64,000 nucleotides of DNA, taken from positions 1-64,000 of the forward strand of contig JAEZHI010000031.1 of the NCBI GenBank assembly GCA_023436885.1, given 5' to 3'. The position numbers and the translations under genes are program-made. Below the pieces are notes generated by a model. That model ran no database searches. It was not told the DNA's origin and worked only from the letters and a program-made list of their open reading frames with translations. This DNA is from Pseudomonadota bacterium (GTDB lineage: Bacteria > Pseudomonadota > Alphaproteobacteria > Rhizobiales > Pleomorphomonadaceae). Each line of letters begins with the position of its first letter. Position 1 is the first letter of the stretch. Below, one piece after another: positions 1-9,011 of this stretch.

Positions 1-746
1 CGATCCCCGGCGGCGCCATGGAAGAGATCGAGGAGCTGGAAGTCACCAAGCCTGAGGCGGCGCGTGAGACCATCGCCGTCCACCGCGAGGCCTTCGCCAA
101 GGCCGGCATCGCCCAAGCCTTCGAGCGCGCGGTCGGTGCCGTGGTGCAGCCGGGCGTCGAGTTCGGCAATCACAACGTCGTCGCCTTCGATACCGAGAAG
201 GCCGCTTCCCTCTCGGCCGTGCTCTCGGACCTCAAGGGTTTCGTCTTCGAGGCGCATTCAACCGACTATCAGACGCCGGAGGCGCTGAAGGCGCTGATCG
301 ACAGTGGCTTCTCCATCCTGAAGGTTGGCCCGGCCCTGACCTTTGCGCTGCGCGAGGCGCTTTACGGCCTCGATCACATCGCCGAGGTCCTCTTCGCCGG
401 TCGCCGCAAGGAGACGCTCGCCGCCACCTTCGAGCGGGTGATGCTCGCCCATCCCGACAACTGGGCGAAGTATTATTTCGGCACGCCGGACGAGCAGCGG
501 CTGCAGCGGCACTTCAGCTACTCGGACCGCATCCGCTACTACTGGCCCGAACCGGAGATCGCCAAGGCGGCCGAGGAACTCCTTGCCCTGTTCGGGACCA
601 CACCGATACCGGAGACGCTGATCAGCCAGTATCTTCGCGGCGTCTACGAAGGCGTCCGGCGTGGCCGGGTCGAGCCCACCGCCCATGGCCTCTCGCTCGC
701 CATGGTCGACCTCGTTCTTCAGGACTATTTCAAAGCCTGCCTCTGA
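1..746 (+). CDS. GatZ/KbaZ-family tagatose-bisphosphate aldolase subunit or tagatose-6-P epimerase, 3' part
   Basis: The gene is cut by the window edge. The frame is open from base 3, and the residues before the first ATG (IPGGA at bases 3-17) continue the family pattern, so the ATG at 18 is internal. About 247 C-terminal residues of a roughly 420-residue protein are present. The family is annotated as the non-catalytic subunit of class II D-tagatose-1,6-bisphosphate aldolase. Some alphaproteobacterial members have been characterised as D-tagatose-6-phosphate 4-epimerases in galactitol catabolism. Visible landmarks are the PEAARETI and HREAF segment, the FEAHSTDYQTPEAL segment and the YYWPEPEI motif. 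It runs convergent with xdhC. Which of the two activities it has cannot be decided here. Confidence 0.85.
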   Translation, partial: IPGGAMEEIEELEVTKPEAARETIAVHREAFAKAGIAQAFERAVGAVVQPGVEFGNHNVVAFDTEKAASLSAVLSDLKGFVFEAHSTDYQTPEALKALIDSGFSILKVGPALTFALREALYGLDHIAEVLFAGRRKETLAATFERVMLAHPDNWAKYYFGTPDEQRLQRHFSYSDRIRYYWPEPEIAKAAEELLALFGTTPIPETLISQYLRGVYEGVRRGRVEPTAHGLSLAMVDLVLQDYFKACL

Positions 747-764
747 AGACAGGCAGGGACCTCA

Positions 765-1748
765 TCACGCAGCGAACCGATCGGCAACTTCCCTCGCCTT
801 CTGATCCTGAAGCAGCAAATCGGCGGCAACGCTCGCGGCGATCACCGCCGGCTCTTTGGACAGGATACCGGGAATGCCGATCGGACAAGCGAAGGATTTG
901 GCGACTGCATCCGCGTGGCCCAGTGCCTTCAGCCGATGTTCGAAGCGAGCCCGTTTGGTGGCGCTGCCGATCAATCCGACGTATGGCAAGTGCCCCAGGC
1001 GCAGCAATGCATCGAGGACGTTGAGATCGAGGCTGTGGTCATGCGTCATGATGATCGCGAAGGATCCCTCGGGCGCCTTGGCAGCTTCGGCAGCCGGCTG
1101 TTCGCTGACAATGCAACGAAGGTTGGCGAACGGCAGATTGGGGAACATTTCCGGACGGCTATCGATCCAGCTCACATTGAACGGCAAGGGCGCGAGAGCC
1201 AGCACCAGCGCCTTGCCGACATGCCCGGCGCCGAACAGCAGCAAATCCCGCATGGGGTTGCCGAAATCCTCGAGAAGTAAGCCGTTTTCCTTGAGAAAAA
1301 CCGACGTACCGGAGACCGGCCCGTCGTTGATCGCCCGGGCCATAGGCACGCCATCAACGAGTTCGGCGGTGGTCCGGAACGGTCCGGTGGCTTCGGCTCT
1401 GGCAAGCTCCGTCAACTGATCGAGACGTCCCTGCGCGAAGATCTCCAAAACCAGCGTGACGTCACCGCCGCAGCACTGCCCCAGGGATGGGCCAAGTGCC
1501 ATCCGCATCAACTCGGTGGTATCGCGTCCGCCTTCGATCAGGCTTGCTGCCCGTTGAATCGCCTCGTGCTCCAACCTTCCGCCACCGATCGTGCCGGAAA
1601 TAGAGCCACCGCGGGCCACGATGACGCGGGCACCGGCATCACGCGGTGCCGAGCCGTGTGTCGCACAAACGGTCACCAGCGCGGCGGCACCATCGCGTTC
1701 GACCAGACGGGCGAGTGTCGAGAAAAGCGCGCGCATTACCGCCCCCAT
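765..1748 (-). CDS. xdhC: Xanthine dehydrogenase accessory protein XdhC
   Basis: XdhC-family proteins bind molybdenum cofactor, promote its sulfuration and deliver it to xanthine dehydrogenase. The N-terminal XdhC/CoxI domain (about residues 8-75) has the GTIGGGRLE turn. A QCCGG motif lies at 91-95. The C-terminal domain (about 165-310) has the nucleotide-binding LLFGAGHVG at about 170-178. At 327 residues it has the family length. ATG codons at 1748 and 1736 are both possible starts, and neither has a strong ribosome site. xdhC usually follows xdhA-xdhB, but neither gene is within the window and the 3' neighbour is unrelated, so the gene looks separated from its target enzyme. Another molybdenum hydroxylase could be the client. 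Confidence 0.9.
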   Translation of the reverse strand: MGAVMRALFSTLARLVERDGAAALVTVCATHGSAPRDAGARVIVARGGSISGTIGGGRLEHEAIQRAASLIEGGRDTTELMRMALGPSLGQCCGGDVTLVLEIFAQGRLDQLTELARAEATGPFRTTAELVDGVPMARAINDGPVSGTSVFLKENGLLLEDFGNPMRDLLLFGAGHVGKALVLALAPLPFNVSWIDSRPEMFPNLPFANLRCIVSEQPAAEAAKAPEGSFAIIMTHDHSLDLNVLDALLRLGHLPYVGLIGSATKRARFEHRLKALGHADAVAKSFACPIGIPGILSKEPAVIAASVAADLLLQDQKAREVADRFAA

Positions 1749-2165
1749 GCCAGGAAAGGCCGCTCATCGACAGGCAAGGCCATCTGAAGCTTTATGGTCG
1801 TCAGGTATTCCGCGAGGACTTGCATGGGCTGCACCGTGGTGGAACGCTCGATTGGAATACCCTCGATCATCCCTGAGGCCAAATCTGTCTCGAACAAGAC
1901 TTGCCGACTAAAGTGGGTGTCGCCGAGGCGACAGCCAACCGAACCGAACAATCTGGAACAGCCAATGTCGCCCCTCGCCCGTCGATCACGCGGGCAAACA
2001 GGTTGGTACCGGCGGCTGAGCGTATTCGACCAACCTCCCTCCGGATTTGGAAAAAAATTCTACGATTTCGCAAAATTTCGCCCATTTCCTGCCCATACGC
2101 CGGCCTCCATTGATGCGAAGATAGGCAATCAGAAAGTTTTTCCTCCCACACGAGGCCATAAGACA
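1749..2165. other. Intergenic region between xdhC and the amino-acid transporter
   Basis: These 417 bases separate two divergent genes. The frame of the binding-protein gene is open upstream to 1794, but that stretch does not resemble a protein, and the signal peptide begins only at 2166. An AT-rich tract at about 2047-2090 contains repeated TTTCG and AAATT words and is the likeliest site of the transporter promoter. I could not assign clear -35 and -10 boxes. Confidence 0.5.
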
Positions 2166-2939
2166 ATGAAATCGGTTCGACTTCTGGCGGTTGTCGCCGC
2201 TGCCCACTTCGCATTTGCCGGCGCTGCTTTCGGAGCCGACGACTTGGCTGCCATCAAGACGGCGGGCACTCTGCGTATTGGTACGGAGGGCACCTATGCC
2301 CCATTCACCTACCACGACGAGAGCGGCAAGCTGGTGGGCTTCGATGTCGAGATCGGCGAAGCGATTGCCGGCAAGCTCGGCGTCAAGCCCGAGTTCATCG
2401 AGGGCAAGTGGGACGGCCTGATCGCCGGCCTTGATGCCAACCGCTACGACACGGTGATCAACCAGGTCGGCATCACCGAAAAGCGCAAGGAGAAGTATGA
2501 TTTCTCCAAGCCCTACATCGTTTCCAAGGCCGTGCTGATCGTCCGCTCCGACGACGATAGCATCAAGACGTTTGCCGACCTCAAGGGCAAGAAGTCGGCT
2601 CAGTCGCTCACCAGCAACTTCGGCGCTCTGGCCACCGCTTCAGGTGCCGAGCTGGTCGGCACCACCGGCTTCGACGAGTCGATCCAGCTCGTTCTGACGC
2701 GGCGCGCCGACGCCACCATCAACGACAGCCTGTCCTTCCTGGATTTCAAGAAGCACAAGCCCGACGCGCCGGTGAAGATCGTCGCCCAGAAGGAAGAGGC
2801 CGACGCCTCCGGCATCATCGTTCGCAAGGGTCAGGCGGATCTGGTCGCCGCCATCGACAAGGCGCTCGACGACATCAAGGCCGATGGTACCTACAAGAAG
2901 ATCGCCGACAAGTATTTTGGGCAGGACGTATCGAAATAA
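2166..2939 (+). CDS. Polar amino-acid ABC transporter, periplasmic binding protein (cystine-type)
   Basis: This is the solute-receptor of an importer of the polar amino-acid family (SBP family 3). The chosen ATG at 2166 gives 257 residues with a Sec signal peptide (MKSVRLL, hydrophobic core, AFGA cleavage region), so the upstream in-frame extension is rejected. The mature part has the family hallmarks GTLRIGTEGTYAPF, GKLVGFDVEI, KWDGLIAGL, and a segment around NQVGITEKRKEKYDFS typical of the TcyA/FliY-like cystine and cysteine receptors. It heads an operon with a permease and an ATPase. Cystine is the best guess from family resemblance, but other polar amino acids cannot be excluded. Confidence 0.88.
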   Translation: MKSVRLLAVVAAAHFAFAGAAFGADDLAAIKTAGTLRIGTEGTYAPFTYHDESGKLVGFDVEIGEAIAGKLGVKPEFIEGKWDGLIAGLDANRYDTVINQVGITEKRKEKYDFSKPYIVSKAVLIVRSDDDSIKTFADLKGKKSAQSLTSNFGALATASGAELVGTTGFDESIQLVLTRRADATINDSLSFLDFKKHKPDAPVKIVAQKEEADASGIIVRKGQADLVAAIDKALDDIKADGTYKKIADKYFGQDVSK

Positions 2940-3003
2940 TCTGATCCCGCGATCGGAACCAAACATCGGCGTTGCGTTTTTCCCGACAAGCGCTCTGAAT
3001 TGA

Positions 3004-3028
3004 CCGGGGTGGCAACCTGCCGCCCCGG
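3004..3028 (+). promoter_or_regulatory. Intercistronic hairpin between binding protein and permease genes
   Basis: CCGGGG at 3004-3009 pairs with CCCCGG at 3023-3028, and GGCA at 3011-3014 pairs with TGCC at 3018-3021 around a three-base loop. No U-run follows. Such structures after binding-protein genes commonly protect the upstream mRNA or limit read-through, which would give more receptor than permease. Confidence 0.55.
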
Positions 3029-3067
3029 CTCTGCTGCGTGTACTGTTGCAAATTCGAGGAGTCCAAG

Positions 3068-3748
3068 GTGCCCCCCTGGCTTCATCTCATGGCGGAGTCG
3101 CTGCCCTCCCTGCTCTGGGCCGGGCTCATCTTCACCATCCCGCTGACCCTGTTGTCCTTCACCCTCGGATTGGCGCTGGGTCTCGCCACGGCGCTGGTGC
3201 GCCTGTTCGGGCCGCTGCCGCTCGCCCTCGTCGCCCGCTTCTTCGTCTGGGTGTTCCGTGGCACGCCGCTGCTCGTCCAGCTGTTCGTGATCTTCTATGG
3301 CCTGCCGAGCCTCGGCATCTATCTTGACGCTTTCCCGGCTGCGCTGATCGGCTTCACCCTCAACGTCGGGGCCTATGGTTCCGAGACCATCCGCGCGGTG
3401 ATCTCGGCCGTTCCCAAGGGCCAATGGGAGGCGGCCTATTCCATCGGCATGAGCTGGCGGCAATGTCTGATCCGCACCATCCTGCCGCAGGCGACCAAGA
3501 TCGCCGTGCCGCCGCTCTCTAACAGCTTCATTTCCCTGGTGAAGGATACCTCGCTCGCCGCAGCCATCACGGTGCCGGAACTGTTCCAGGCAGCCCAGCG
3601 CATCGTCGCCACGACTTATGAGCCACTGATCCTCTATATCGAGGCGGCCCTCATCTACCTTGCGCTGAGCTCGGTGCTGTCTCATCTGCAACAGCGGCTC
3701 GAACACCGCTTCGGCCGCTATGGCGGCAGCCTGGAGGCGAACCCGTGA
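3068..3748 (+). CDS. Polar amino-acid ABC transporter permease
   Basis: This is the inner-membrane subunit of the importer. A GTG at 3068, preceded by GAGGAG at 3056-3061 at ideal spacing, is preferred over the ATG at 3038, which would add ten non-family residues. The result is 226 residues with about five hydrophobic segments. The HisM/GlnP signature is present as WVFRGTPLLVQLF, and the EAA-loop contact with the ATPase as EAAYSIGMSWRQCLIRTILPQA. The SLVKDTSL motif near the C-terminus is also typical. The stop overlaps the ATPase start (GTGA), showing translational coupling. One permease gene implies a homodimer. Confidence 0.92.
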   Translation: MPPWLHLMAESLPSLLWAGLIFTIPLTLLSFTLGLALGLATALVRLFGPLPLALVARFFVWVFRGTPLLVQLFVIFYGLPSLGIYLDAFPAALIGFTLNVGAYGSETIRAVISAVPKGQWEAAYSIGMSWRQCLIRTILPQATKIAVPPLSNSFISLVKDTSLAAAITVPELFQAAQRIVATTYEPLILYIEAALIYLALSSVLSHLQQRLEHRFGRYGGSLEANP

Positions 3749-4506
3749 TCGAGCTCAAGAACATCGTCAAGCGGTTCGGCGAAACCACCGTACTCAATGA
3801 CATCAGCGCCACCATTGCCGAGGGCACAGTGACGGCGCTGGTCGGCCCGTCTGGTGGTGGCAAGAGCACCCTCTTGCGCTGCATCAACCTTCTGGAGATT
3901 CCGACCTCGGGCACACTTACTCTTGGCGGCGAGAGCCTGACTTTCAGGCCGGGCCACCGACCCGGCTGGCCCGCCATTCAAGCAATTCGCCGCCAGACCG
4001 GCATGGTGTTCCAGAACTTCCAGCTCTTCCCTCACAGGACAGCCATCGAGAACGTCATGGAGGGGCCGCTGACGGTGCTGAAATGGCCGAAGGACAAGGC
4101 GCGACAGCGGGCCGGCGAGTTGCTGGAAAAAGTCGGCCTGTCGCAGAAGGCCGATGCCTGGCCGTCAACGCTTTCCGGCGGACAGCAACAGCGCGTGGCC
4201 ATTGCCCGGGCACTCGCCATGTCACCACGCGTGCTGCTTTGTGACGAGCCAACCTCCGCACTCGATCCGGAACTGGCACTCGAAGTCGTGGACGTTCTGA
4301 GCCGACTGGCCGACGAAGGTACGACCATGGTGATCGCCACGCACGACCTGCGTCTGGCTTCGCGGATCGCCAAAAATGTCGTTTTCCTTGAGGGCGGTCT
4401 TGTTGTCGAAACCGGTCCGGCCCAGCAGATCTTCGGCAAACCGACGCAGGAACGTACCAAGCGTTTCGTGTCGTCCATTACCGCGCCCCATGTCTACGAC
4501 ATCTAG
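3745..4506 (+). CDS. Polar amino-acid ABC transporter ATP-binding protein
   Basis: This ATPase powers the importer. The GTG start at 3745 overlaps the permease stop. All ABC motifs are present: Walker A GPSGGGKST (about residues 33-41), the Q-loop in VFQNFQLFPH, signature LSGGQQQR, Walker B LLCDEPTSALDP and switch His in ATHDLRL. The 253 residues match the GlnQ/TcyN length. It ends the operon and converges with the ROK regulator. Only about 60 bases separate them, and I saw no clear terminator there. Confidence 0.94.
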   Translation: MIELKNIVKRFGETTVLNDISATIAEGTVTALVGPSGGGKSTLLRCINLLEIPTSGTLTLGGESLTFRPGHRPGWPAIQAIRRQTGMVFQNFQLFPHRTAIENVMEGPLTVLKWPKDKARQRAGELLEKVGLSQKADAWPSTLSGGQQQRVAIARALAMSPRVLLCDEPTSALDPELALEVVDVLSRLADEGTTMVIATHDLRLASRIAKNVVFLEGGLVVETGPAQQIFGKPTQERTKRFVSSITAPHVYDI

Positions 4507-4566
4507 ACCTCTGGGAGAAAGCGCGCCCCTGGGCTGAGGGTCTGAAGAGAGTGCCCCATATTCGTG

Positions 4567-5829
4567 TCAAACGGCTCCCGCCAACCGGCGCTTGGGCCGA
4601 TCTCCGCCTTGTGCGCCCTGTCTCGATGCGGACGAGACGATGCGGTTGAGCAGGTCTGCGGCGCCGGACCGGGAGAACACGTTGTCGATCACCAGCTGAC
4701 CGGTGCCGAAGAGGGCAATGTCGGCTTGCGGCGGGGCGAGGACGATGGAGAGCTCCCGGGTCGCCAATGGAAGGCAGCGCTGATAGACCAGCTCGCGAAT
4801 GCCCGACAGCAAAAAGTCCCCGCCTCGCGCCAAGGTACCTCCGACGACGATCAGGCCAGGATTGAGGATGCTGACGACATCGGCCGTCACTTCGCCGATG
4901 ACCCGCCCTGCCTTGCGCAGCATCATGATCGCTTCTGGAATCTGCTCGTCGACCAGGGCTACGACATCGCGTGCATTCTCGGCCTTGAACCCTTGCACGC
5001 GGAGATCGCGGGCAATGGCCCAGCCAGCCGCTCGCGCCTCGACGCAACCGAGCTTGCCGCAGCGGCAAAGCGGTGCATCTTCGGATTCAAACTGGATGTG
5101 GCCGATATCGCCCGACGCACCGTGAGCGCCGCGGAATATCTTGCCGTCGGAAATAAAACCGGCACCGATGCCGGTGCCGGCCTTGATGAACAGCATGTCG
5201 TCGGTCTGCTGGAAATGCCGGCGGTACTCATAGAGCGTCATCAGGTTGACGTCGTTATCGACGTAAACTGGCACGCCGAAATGCTCGAACATCGGACCCA
5301 TGATGTCGACATCATCCCATCCCCGCATGATGGATGGCCCAACGACGCGCCCCCGCTTGTAGTCCACTGGTGCCGGCAGGCTCAGACCGATGCCCAGCAG
5401 AATGCCGTCACCGCCATTGGCATCGGATAGAAGCCGGCGAAATCCTTCGGCGATCTTGTCGAGAGTTGCGAAGGGCCCCTCCGTCACCTCGTAGCGCAAG
5501 GTGCTCTGCGCGATCACCGCAGGCTCAGGCGACATCAGCGCCAGGTGCAAATGGGCTTCGCCGATATTGGCAACCAGCACGTGACCAACCCGCGGGCTGA
5601 TGGCAAGCACACGCGTCGGGCGACCGCCGCTCGGCAGAGTCCCCGCTAATTCTTCCACCAGATCGGCAGCGAGCAGGGCGTTGAGGCGTTGCGTCACGGT
5701 GACGCGCGACAGGCCTGACCTCTCCAGTAGCGCCGAGCGAGAAACGGCCTCACCGGTAGCGATCAGCGAAAAGATATCGCTGGCGTTCGTCAATGCGGCG
5801 TTGTCGCTGGCACTATCTCTGAGCGGCAT
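4567..5829 (-). CDS. ROK-family transcriptional regulator
   Basis: This sugar-responsive repressor has an N-terminal winged helix-turn-helix (about residues 15-65, SRSALLERSGLSRVTVTQRL) and a C-terminal ROK sugar-binding/kinase-like domain. The latter shows the D-x-DVN motif, the GTGIGAGFI phosphate loop and the CRCGKLGCVEA zinc-type cluster. The ATG at 5829 follows AGGAG by six bases, so the two upstream in-frame ATGs (5850, 5871) are rejected. Length is 420 residues. It is divergent from the AraB-type kinase gene. An 11-base motif is shared by that gene's promoter region and that of the next gene, so it probably represses the 6162-11028 sugar genes. Confidence 0.9.
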   Translation of the reverse strand: MPLRDSASDNAALTNASDIFSLIATGEAVSRSALLERSGLSRVTVTQRLNALLAADLVEELAGTLPSGGRPTRVLAISPRVGHVLVANIGEAHLHLALMSPEPAVIAQSTLRYEVTEGPFATLDKIAEGFRRLLSDANGGDGILLGIGLSLPAPVDYKRGRVVGPSIMRGWDDVDIMGPMFEHFGVPVYVDNDVNLMTLYEYRRHFQQTDDMLFIKAGTGIGAGFISDGKIFRGAHGASGDIGHIQFESEDAPLCRCGKLGCVEARAAGWAIARDLRVQGFKAENARDVVALVDEQIPEAIMMLRKAGRVIGEVTADVVSILNPGLIVVGGTLARGGDFLLSGIRELVYQRCLPLATRELSIVLAPPQADIALFGTGQLVIDNVFSRSGAADLLNRIVSSASRQGAQGGDRPKRRLAGAV

Positions 5830-6161
5830 CAACTTCTCCTGCTCGAGCATTCGCCCGCCAAATTGGAACACTTGGTCGTCCAGCGAATGCTCCAGGTTTA
5901 TTTGCTGGAGCAGCCGATTGTCGATCAGGCTGATTCAACCTGATCGGCGGGTGCTCTGGGCCACGTGTAGCCAATATCAGACCAGGAATAAAGCGCCATG
6001 GGCAAAGCTGGGCTATTACTTATGTATATAAATATACAAAACGATATTGACTTTTGATCATATCAAGCCGCTATAGATCTGGAAAGGGGCACGTCGCGTG
6101 AACGCGCGGACCACCACAGGTTTCGCAAGCCGGGCGTTTGCCGGCAGGGATCGGGCTGAGC
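5830..6161. other. Divergent control region, ROK regulator / kinase
   Basis: These 332 bases contain no credible gene. The part next to the kinase gene is strikingly AT-rich (about 6018-6066) compared with the surrounding GC-rich DNA, and it carries the candidate operator and promoter described in the next entry. The rest shows no other structure I can support. Confidence 0.6.
6030..6077 (+). promoter_or_regulatory. Candidate operator and promoter of the kinase gene
   Basis: AAATATACAAA lies at 6030-6040, six bases before a -35-like TTGACT (6047-6052). A weak -10-like TATAGA lies at 6072-6077, with a spacer slightly too long at 19. The same 11 bases recur at 7781-7791 upstream of the binding-protein gene. 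A near-palindrome centred on GATC (TTGATCATATCAA, from about 6054) follows the -35. The repeated motif suggests the binding site of the divergent ROK regulator. Confidence 0.5.
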
Positions 6162-7763
6162 ATGAGCGGGCGTTACATCATTGGCCTCGACTTCGGGACG
6201 CTTTCCGTGCGCGGCGTACTGATTGACGCTGATTCCGGGGCGGCCTTGGATCACCACGCCTCTACCTATCGTCAGGGCGTGATGAGCAGTGCACTTCCGA
6301 ACGGAACACCGCTAGCTCCCGGCTTCGCATTGCAGGACGCCGGGGACTACCTCGCCGCTGCACTGGAAGTGCTGAAACGTCTGGGACGCGGCCGCCACAT
6401 TCTGTCAATCGGCCTCGATTTCACGGCGTCGTCTCCCCTCCCCGCCAAAGCGGACGGCACGCCGCTTTCGGAACTGATGCCGGATGAGCCACATGCTTAT
6501 GTGAAACTTTGGAAGCACAGTGCCGCTCAAGGTTATGCCGACGCCATCAACACCACCGGCGGTGGATTCCTTGACGATTTTGGTGGCCGCCTCTCGGGCG
6601 AATGGATGCTAGCGAAGGCCGCGCAGGTGGAAGCCGAAGCGCCGGCCGTATGGGCTGCAGCAGATCGCTTCATCGAAGCCGGCGACTGGATGGTGATGCG
6701 CCTGACCGGGCGGGAAGCCCGCAATCTTGGCTTTGCAGCCTATAAAGCTCAGTATTCCGCCGCTTCAGGATATCCGGCCGATCTTGTGCCCGGCCTCAAC
6801 CAACGCCTTGCACTGCCCTATCCGGCGGGGTGTCCTGCCGGCGAGCTGACCGAGGACTGGCGTCGCATCACCGGCATTGAGGGACCTGCGGTGGTTGCGG
6901 TGGCGATCATCGACTCTCACGCAGTCCTGCCTGCGGTTGGAGCCGTCGAAGACGGAACCGTCGTTGGAGCGCTAGGAACCTCGGCCGCTTATCTCTTCTT
7001 GAGCGACCGTCGTCGTGCCTTGCCGGCGGGACTCGAGGGTATGGCCCATGACGGATCCCTGCCGGGCCTGTGGCTCTACGAGTCGGGACAGGCCGCGTTT
7101 GGCGATGTGCTGGCCTGGTTCGTTCGCACCTTCCCTCGCGGCACCAATCTCTCGGAGAGTTTTGCGGCCTACAATGCCGAGGCCGCGCAGCTTTCGCCCG
7201 GCGACAACCATCTCGTCGGGCTCGACTGGTGGAACGGCAACCGCGTTCCTTATGCTGACTCTCGTTTATCCGGCCTGTTGATGGGCTTCGGACTCGATAC
7301 CACGGCAGCGGGGATCTACCGCGCGCTGATGGAGGCGCTTTGCTATGGCGCCCGCCATATTCTCGAGCTGGCAAGCGCTGGCGGACTTGAAGCAAGACGC
7401 TTGGTGATGACCTCCGGCCTCGCCGAGAGCAACCCCCTTCTGGTGTCCATCATGGCGGACATCCTCGGCCAGGAAATCGAACTGCCCGTCATTGCGCATG
7501 CCACAGCGACCGGAGCCGCCATCCATGGAGCCGTCGCGGGAGGTGTCGTCGCCAACTTTACCGAAGGTGCATCACGCTTTGGTGCACGATCGCGGCGGCA
7601 ATTCATCCCAGACCCGGAGCGATCGGGTCGATACCAGCTGCTGTTTTACGCCTATCGCGAACTGTCTGGGCTTTCGCCGATACGCGAGACAATGCGCCGC
7701 ATTGGGCCACTCGCGGACAATGCCGCAGATGCGACCGTCAAAGGCCCTGCCGACTACGCATAA
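6162..7763 (+). CDS. araB: FGGY carbohydrate kinase, ribulokinase (AraB) type
   Basis: The protein phosphorylates a pentulose or related sugar with ATP. The ATG at 6162 follows AGGGA at 6146-6150, and the in-frame TTG at 6138 is rejected. The 533 residues fit AraB. N-terminal GLDFGTLSVRGVLIDADSG, the GLDFTASSPLP element, EPHAYVKLWKH, FIEAGDWMVMRLTGREARN and the ALGTSAAYLF phosphate loop are the AraB pattern. No araA or araD is in the window, and the neighbours are a fructose/ribose-class importer and a ROK regulator. The real substrate could therefore be another ketose or a sugar alcohol-derived ketose rather than L-ribulose. Confidence 0.85.
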   Translation: MSGRYIIGLDFGTLSVRGVLIDADSGAALDHHASTYRQGVMSSALPNGTPLAPGFALQDAGDYLAAALEVLKRLGRGRHILSIGLDFTASSPLPAKADGTPLSELMPDEPHAYVKLWKHSAAQGYADAINTTGGGFLDDFGGRLSGEWMLAKAAQVEAEAPAVWAAADRFIEAGDWMVMRLTGREARNLGFAAYKAQYSAASGYPADLVPGLNQRLALPYPAGCPAGELTEDWRRITGIEGPAVVAVAIIDSHAVLPAVGAVEDGTVVGALGTSAAYLFLSDRRRALPAGLEGMAHDGSLPGLWLYESGQAAFGDVLAWFVRTFPRGTNLSESFAAYNAEAAQLSPGDNHLVGLDWWNGNRVPYADSRLSGLLMGFGLDTTAAGIYRALMEALCYGARHILELASAGGLEARRLVMTSGLAESNPLLVSIMADILGQEIELPVIAHATATGAAIHGAVAGGVVANFTEGASRFGARSRRQFIPDPERSGRYQLLFYAYRELSGLSPIRETMRRIGPLADNAADATVKGPADYA

Positions 7764-7780
7764 GGCTACTTTTGGATAAA

Positions 7781-7824
7781 AATATACAAATATCTTTTGT
7801 TTATGTTTGACTCCATCCATAATA
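7781..7824 (+). promoter_or_regulatory. Second copy of operator motif, promoter region of sugar-binding protein gene
   Basis: AAATATACAAA at 7781-7791 repeats the motif at 6030-6040. TTGACT follows at 7808-7813, 16 bases away instead of 6, a difference of one helical turn. A CATAAT hexamer sits at 7819-7824. The -35/-10 pairing here is uncertain. It lies in the 141-base gap between the kinase and the receptor gene, giving the transporter its own regulated promoter. Confidence 0.45.
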
Positions 7825-7904
7825 GGTGTCTAATCAAGATGGCCTCGGAGGATGGCCATGGAGCCGACGAGGAACCGGCTCCAGACAAAACCCGGGAGGA
7901 ACGC

Positions 7905-8927
7905 ATGCAGACTTCTCTTCGCAGCAGGTCTCGTCACGCACTTTCGCAGCTCGCTGCTGGCTGCGCAGTCTTTACCCTCGCCGTCGGCCTCGTTGGCTCG
8001 GTCGGCGTTTCCTATGCCCACGCCGACCAGGTCATCGTCGGTCTGGTCACGAAGACAGAGGTCAATCCCTTCTTCGTCAAGATGCGCCAGGCCGCCGAGG
8101 CAGAAGCCAAGACCAAGGGGCTCAAACTGATTGCCCGCGCTGGCAAGTTCGACGGAGACAACGAAGGCCAGGTCGCGGCCATCGAAGACCTGATCTCGGC
8201 CGGCGCCAAGGGCATTCTGGTCACGCCCAACAACTCCTCGGGCATGCTCGGCGTCATCAAGAAGGCCCGCGATGCCGGTGTGTTGGTCATCGCGCTTGAT
8301 ACGGCCACCGATCCGGCCGACGCGGTTGACGCAACCTTTGCGACGGATAACTTCCAGGCCGGCGTGCAGCAGGGCGCCTATGCCAAGGCCGCACTCGGCA
8401 ACAAGAAGCCGGTCATCGCAATGCTTGACGGCACGCCGGGCGGCACGGTCGACACCTTCCGCCACAACGGCTTCTTGAAGGGTTTTGGGGTAGCAGAGGG
8501 TGATCCGGCGATTGCCGGTGCCGCCATTACCAACGGCGCGCAGGACAAGGGCCAGGTCGGCATGGAGAACCTTCTTTCCAAGAACGGCGATATCAACGTC
8601 GTCTACACCATCAACGAACCTGCGGCGGCTGGCGGCTATCAGGCGCTCAAGTCCTTCGGCAAGGAAAAGGACACGATCCTGACTTCCATCGACGGCGGCT
8701 GCGCCGGCGTGCGCAACGTCAAGGCCGGCATCATTGCCGCGACCGTGATGCAGTTCCCCTACAAGATGGCCTCGATGGGCGTTGATGCGGTGGCCGAATA
8801 CGCAGCTTCCGGAAAGAAGCCGTCCGGCTTCGTCAACACCGGCTCCTACCTGATCACGGACAAGCCGATGCCGGGCATGGACTCCAAGGACAGCGCGTGG
8901 GGTCTCAAGAACTGCTGGGGTGACTGA
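7905..8927 (+). CDS. Sugar ABC transporter periplasmic binding protein (fructose/ribose class)
   Basis: This is a periplasmic-binding-protein-I receptor (SBP family 2). The ATG at 7905 follows GGGAGGA closely and starts a signal peptide ending near SYAHA, giving 340 residues. The upstream in-frame extension to 7797 is rejected. KTEVNPFFVKMRQAAEAEA, DGDNEGQVAAIEDLI and ALDTATDPADAVDATFATDNF closely follow the FrcB pattern of rhizobial fructose (also mannose and ribose) importers. The permease and single-domain ATPase also have the FrcC/FrcA layout. Ligand specificity cannot be fixed from sequence. The adjacent AraB-type kinase hints at a ketose or pentose. Confidence 0.9.
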   Translation: MQTSLRSRSRHALSQLAAGCAVFTLAVGLVGSVGVSYAHADQVIVGLVTKTEVNPFFVKMRQAAEAEAKTKGLKLIARAGKFDGDNEGQVAAIEDLISAGAKGILVTPNNSSGMLGVIKKARDAGVLVIALDTATDPADAVDATFATDNFQAGVQQGAYAKAALGNKKPVIAMLDGTPGGTVDTFRHNGFLKGFGVAEGDPAIAGAAITNGAQDKGQVGMENLLSKNGDINVVYTINEPAAAGGYQALKSFGKEKDTILTSIDGGCAGVRNVKAGIIAATVMQFPYKMASMGVDAVAEYAASGKKPSGFVNTGSYLITDKPMPGMDSKDSAWGLKNCWGD

Positions 8928-9011
8928 CCTCCCCCCGACACTTGGGAACGGTGTCCGGCGTCAGTGCTAATCGGTTTACCCCCTGAGCCGATCGACTGAC
9001 GCCCTCCCGGG

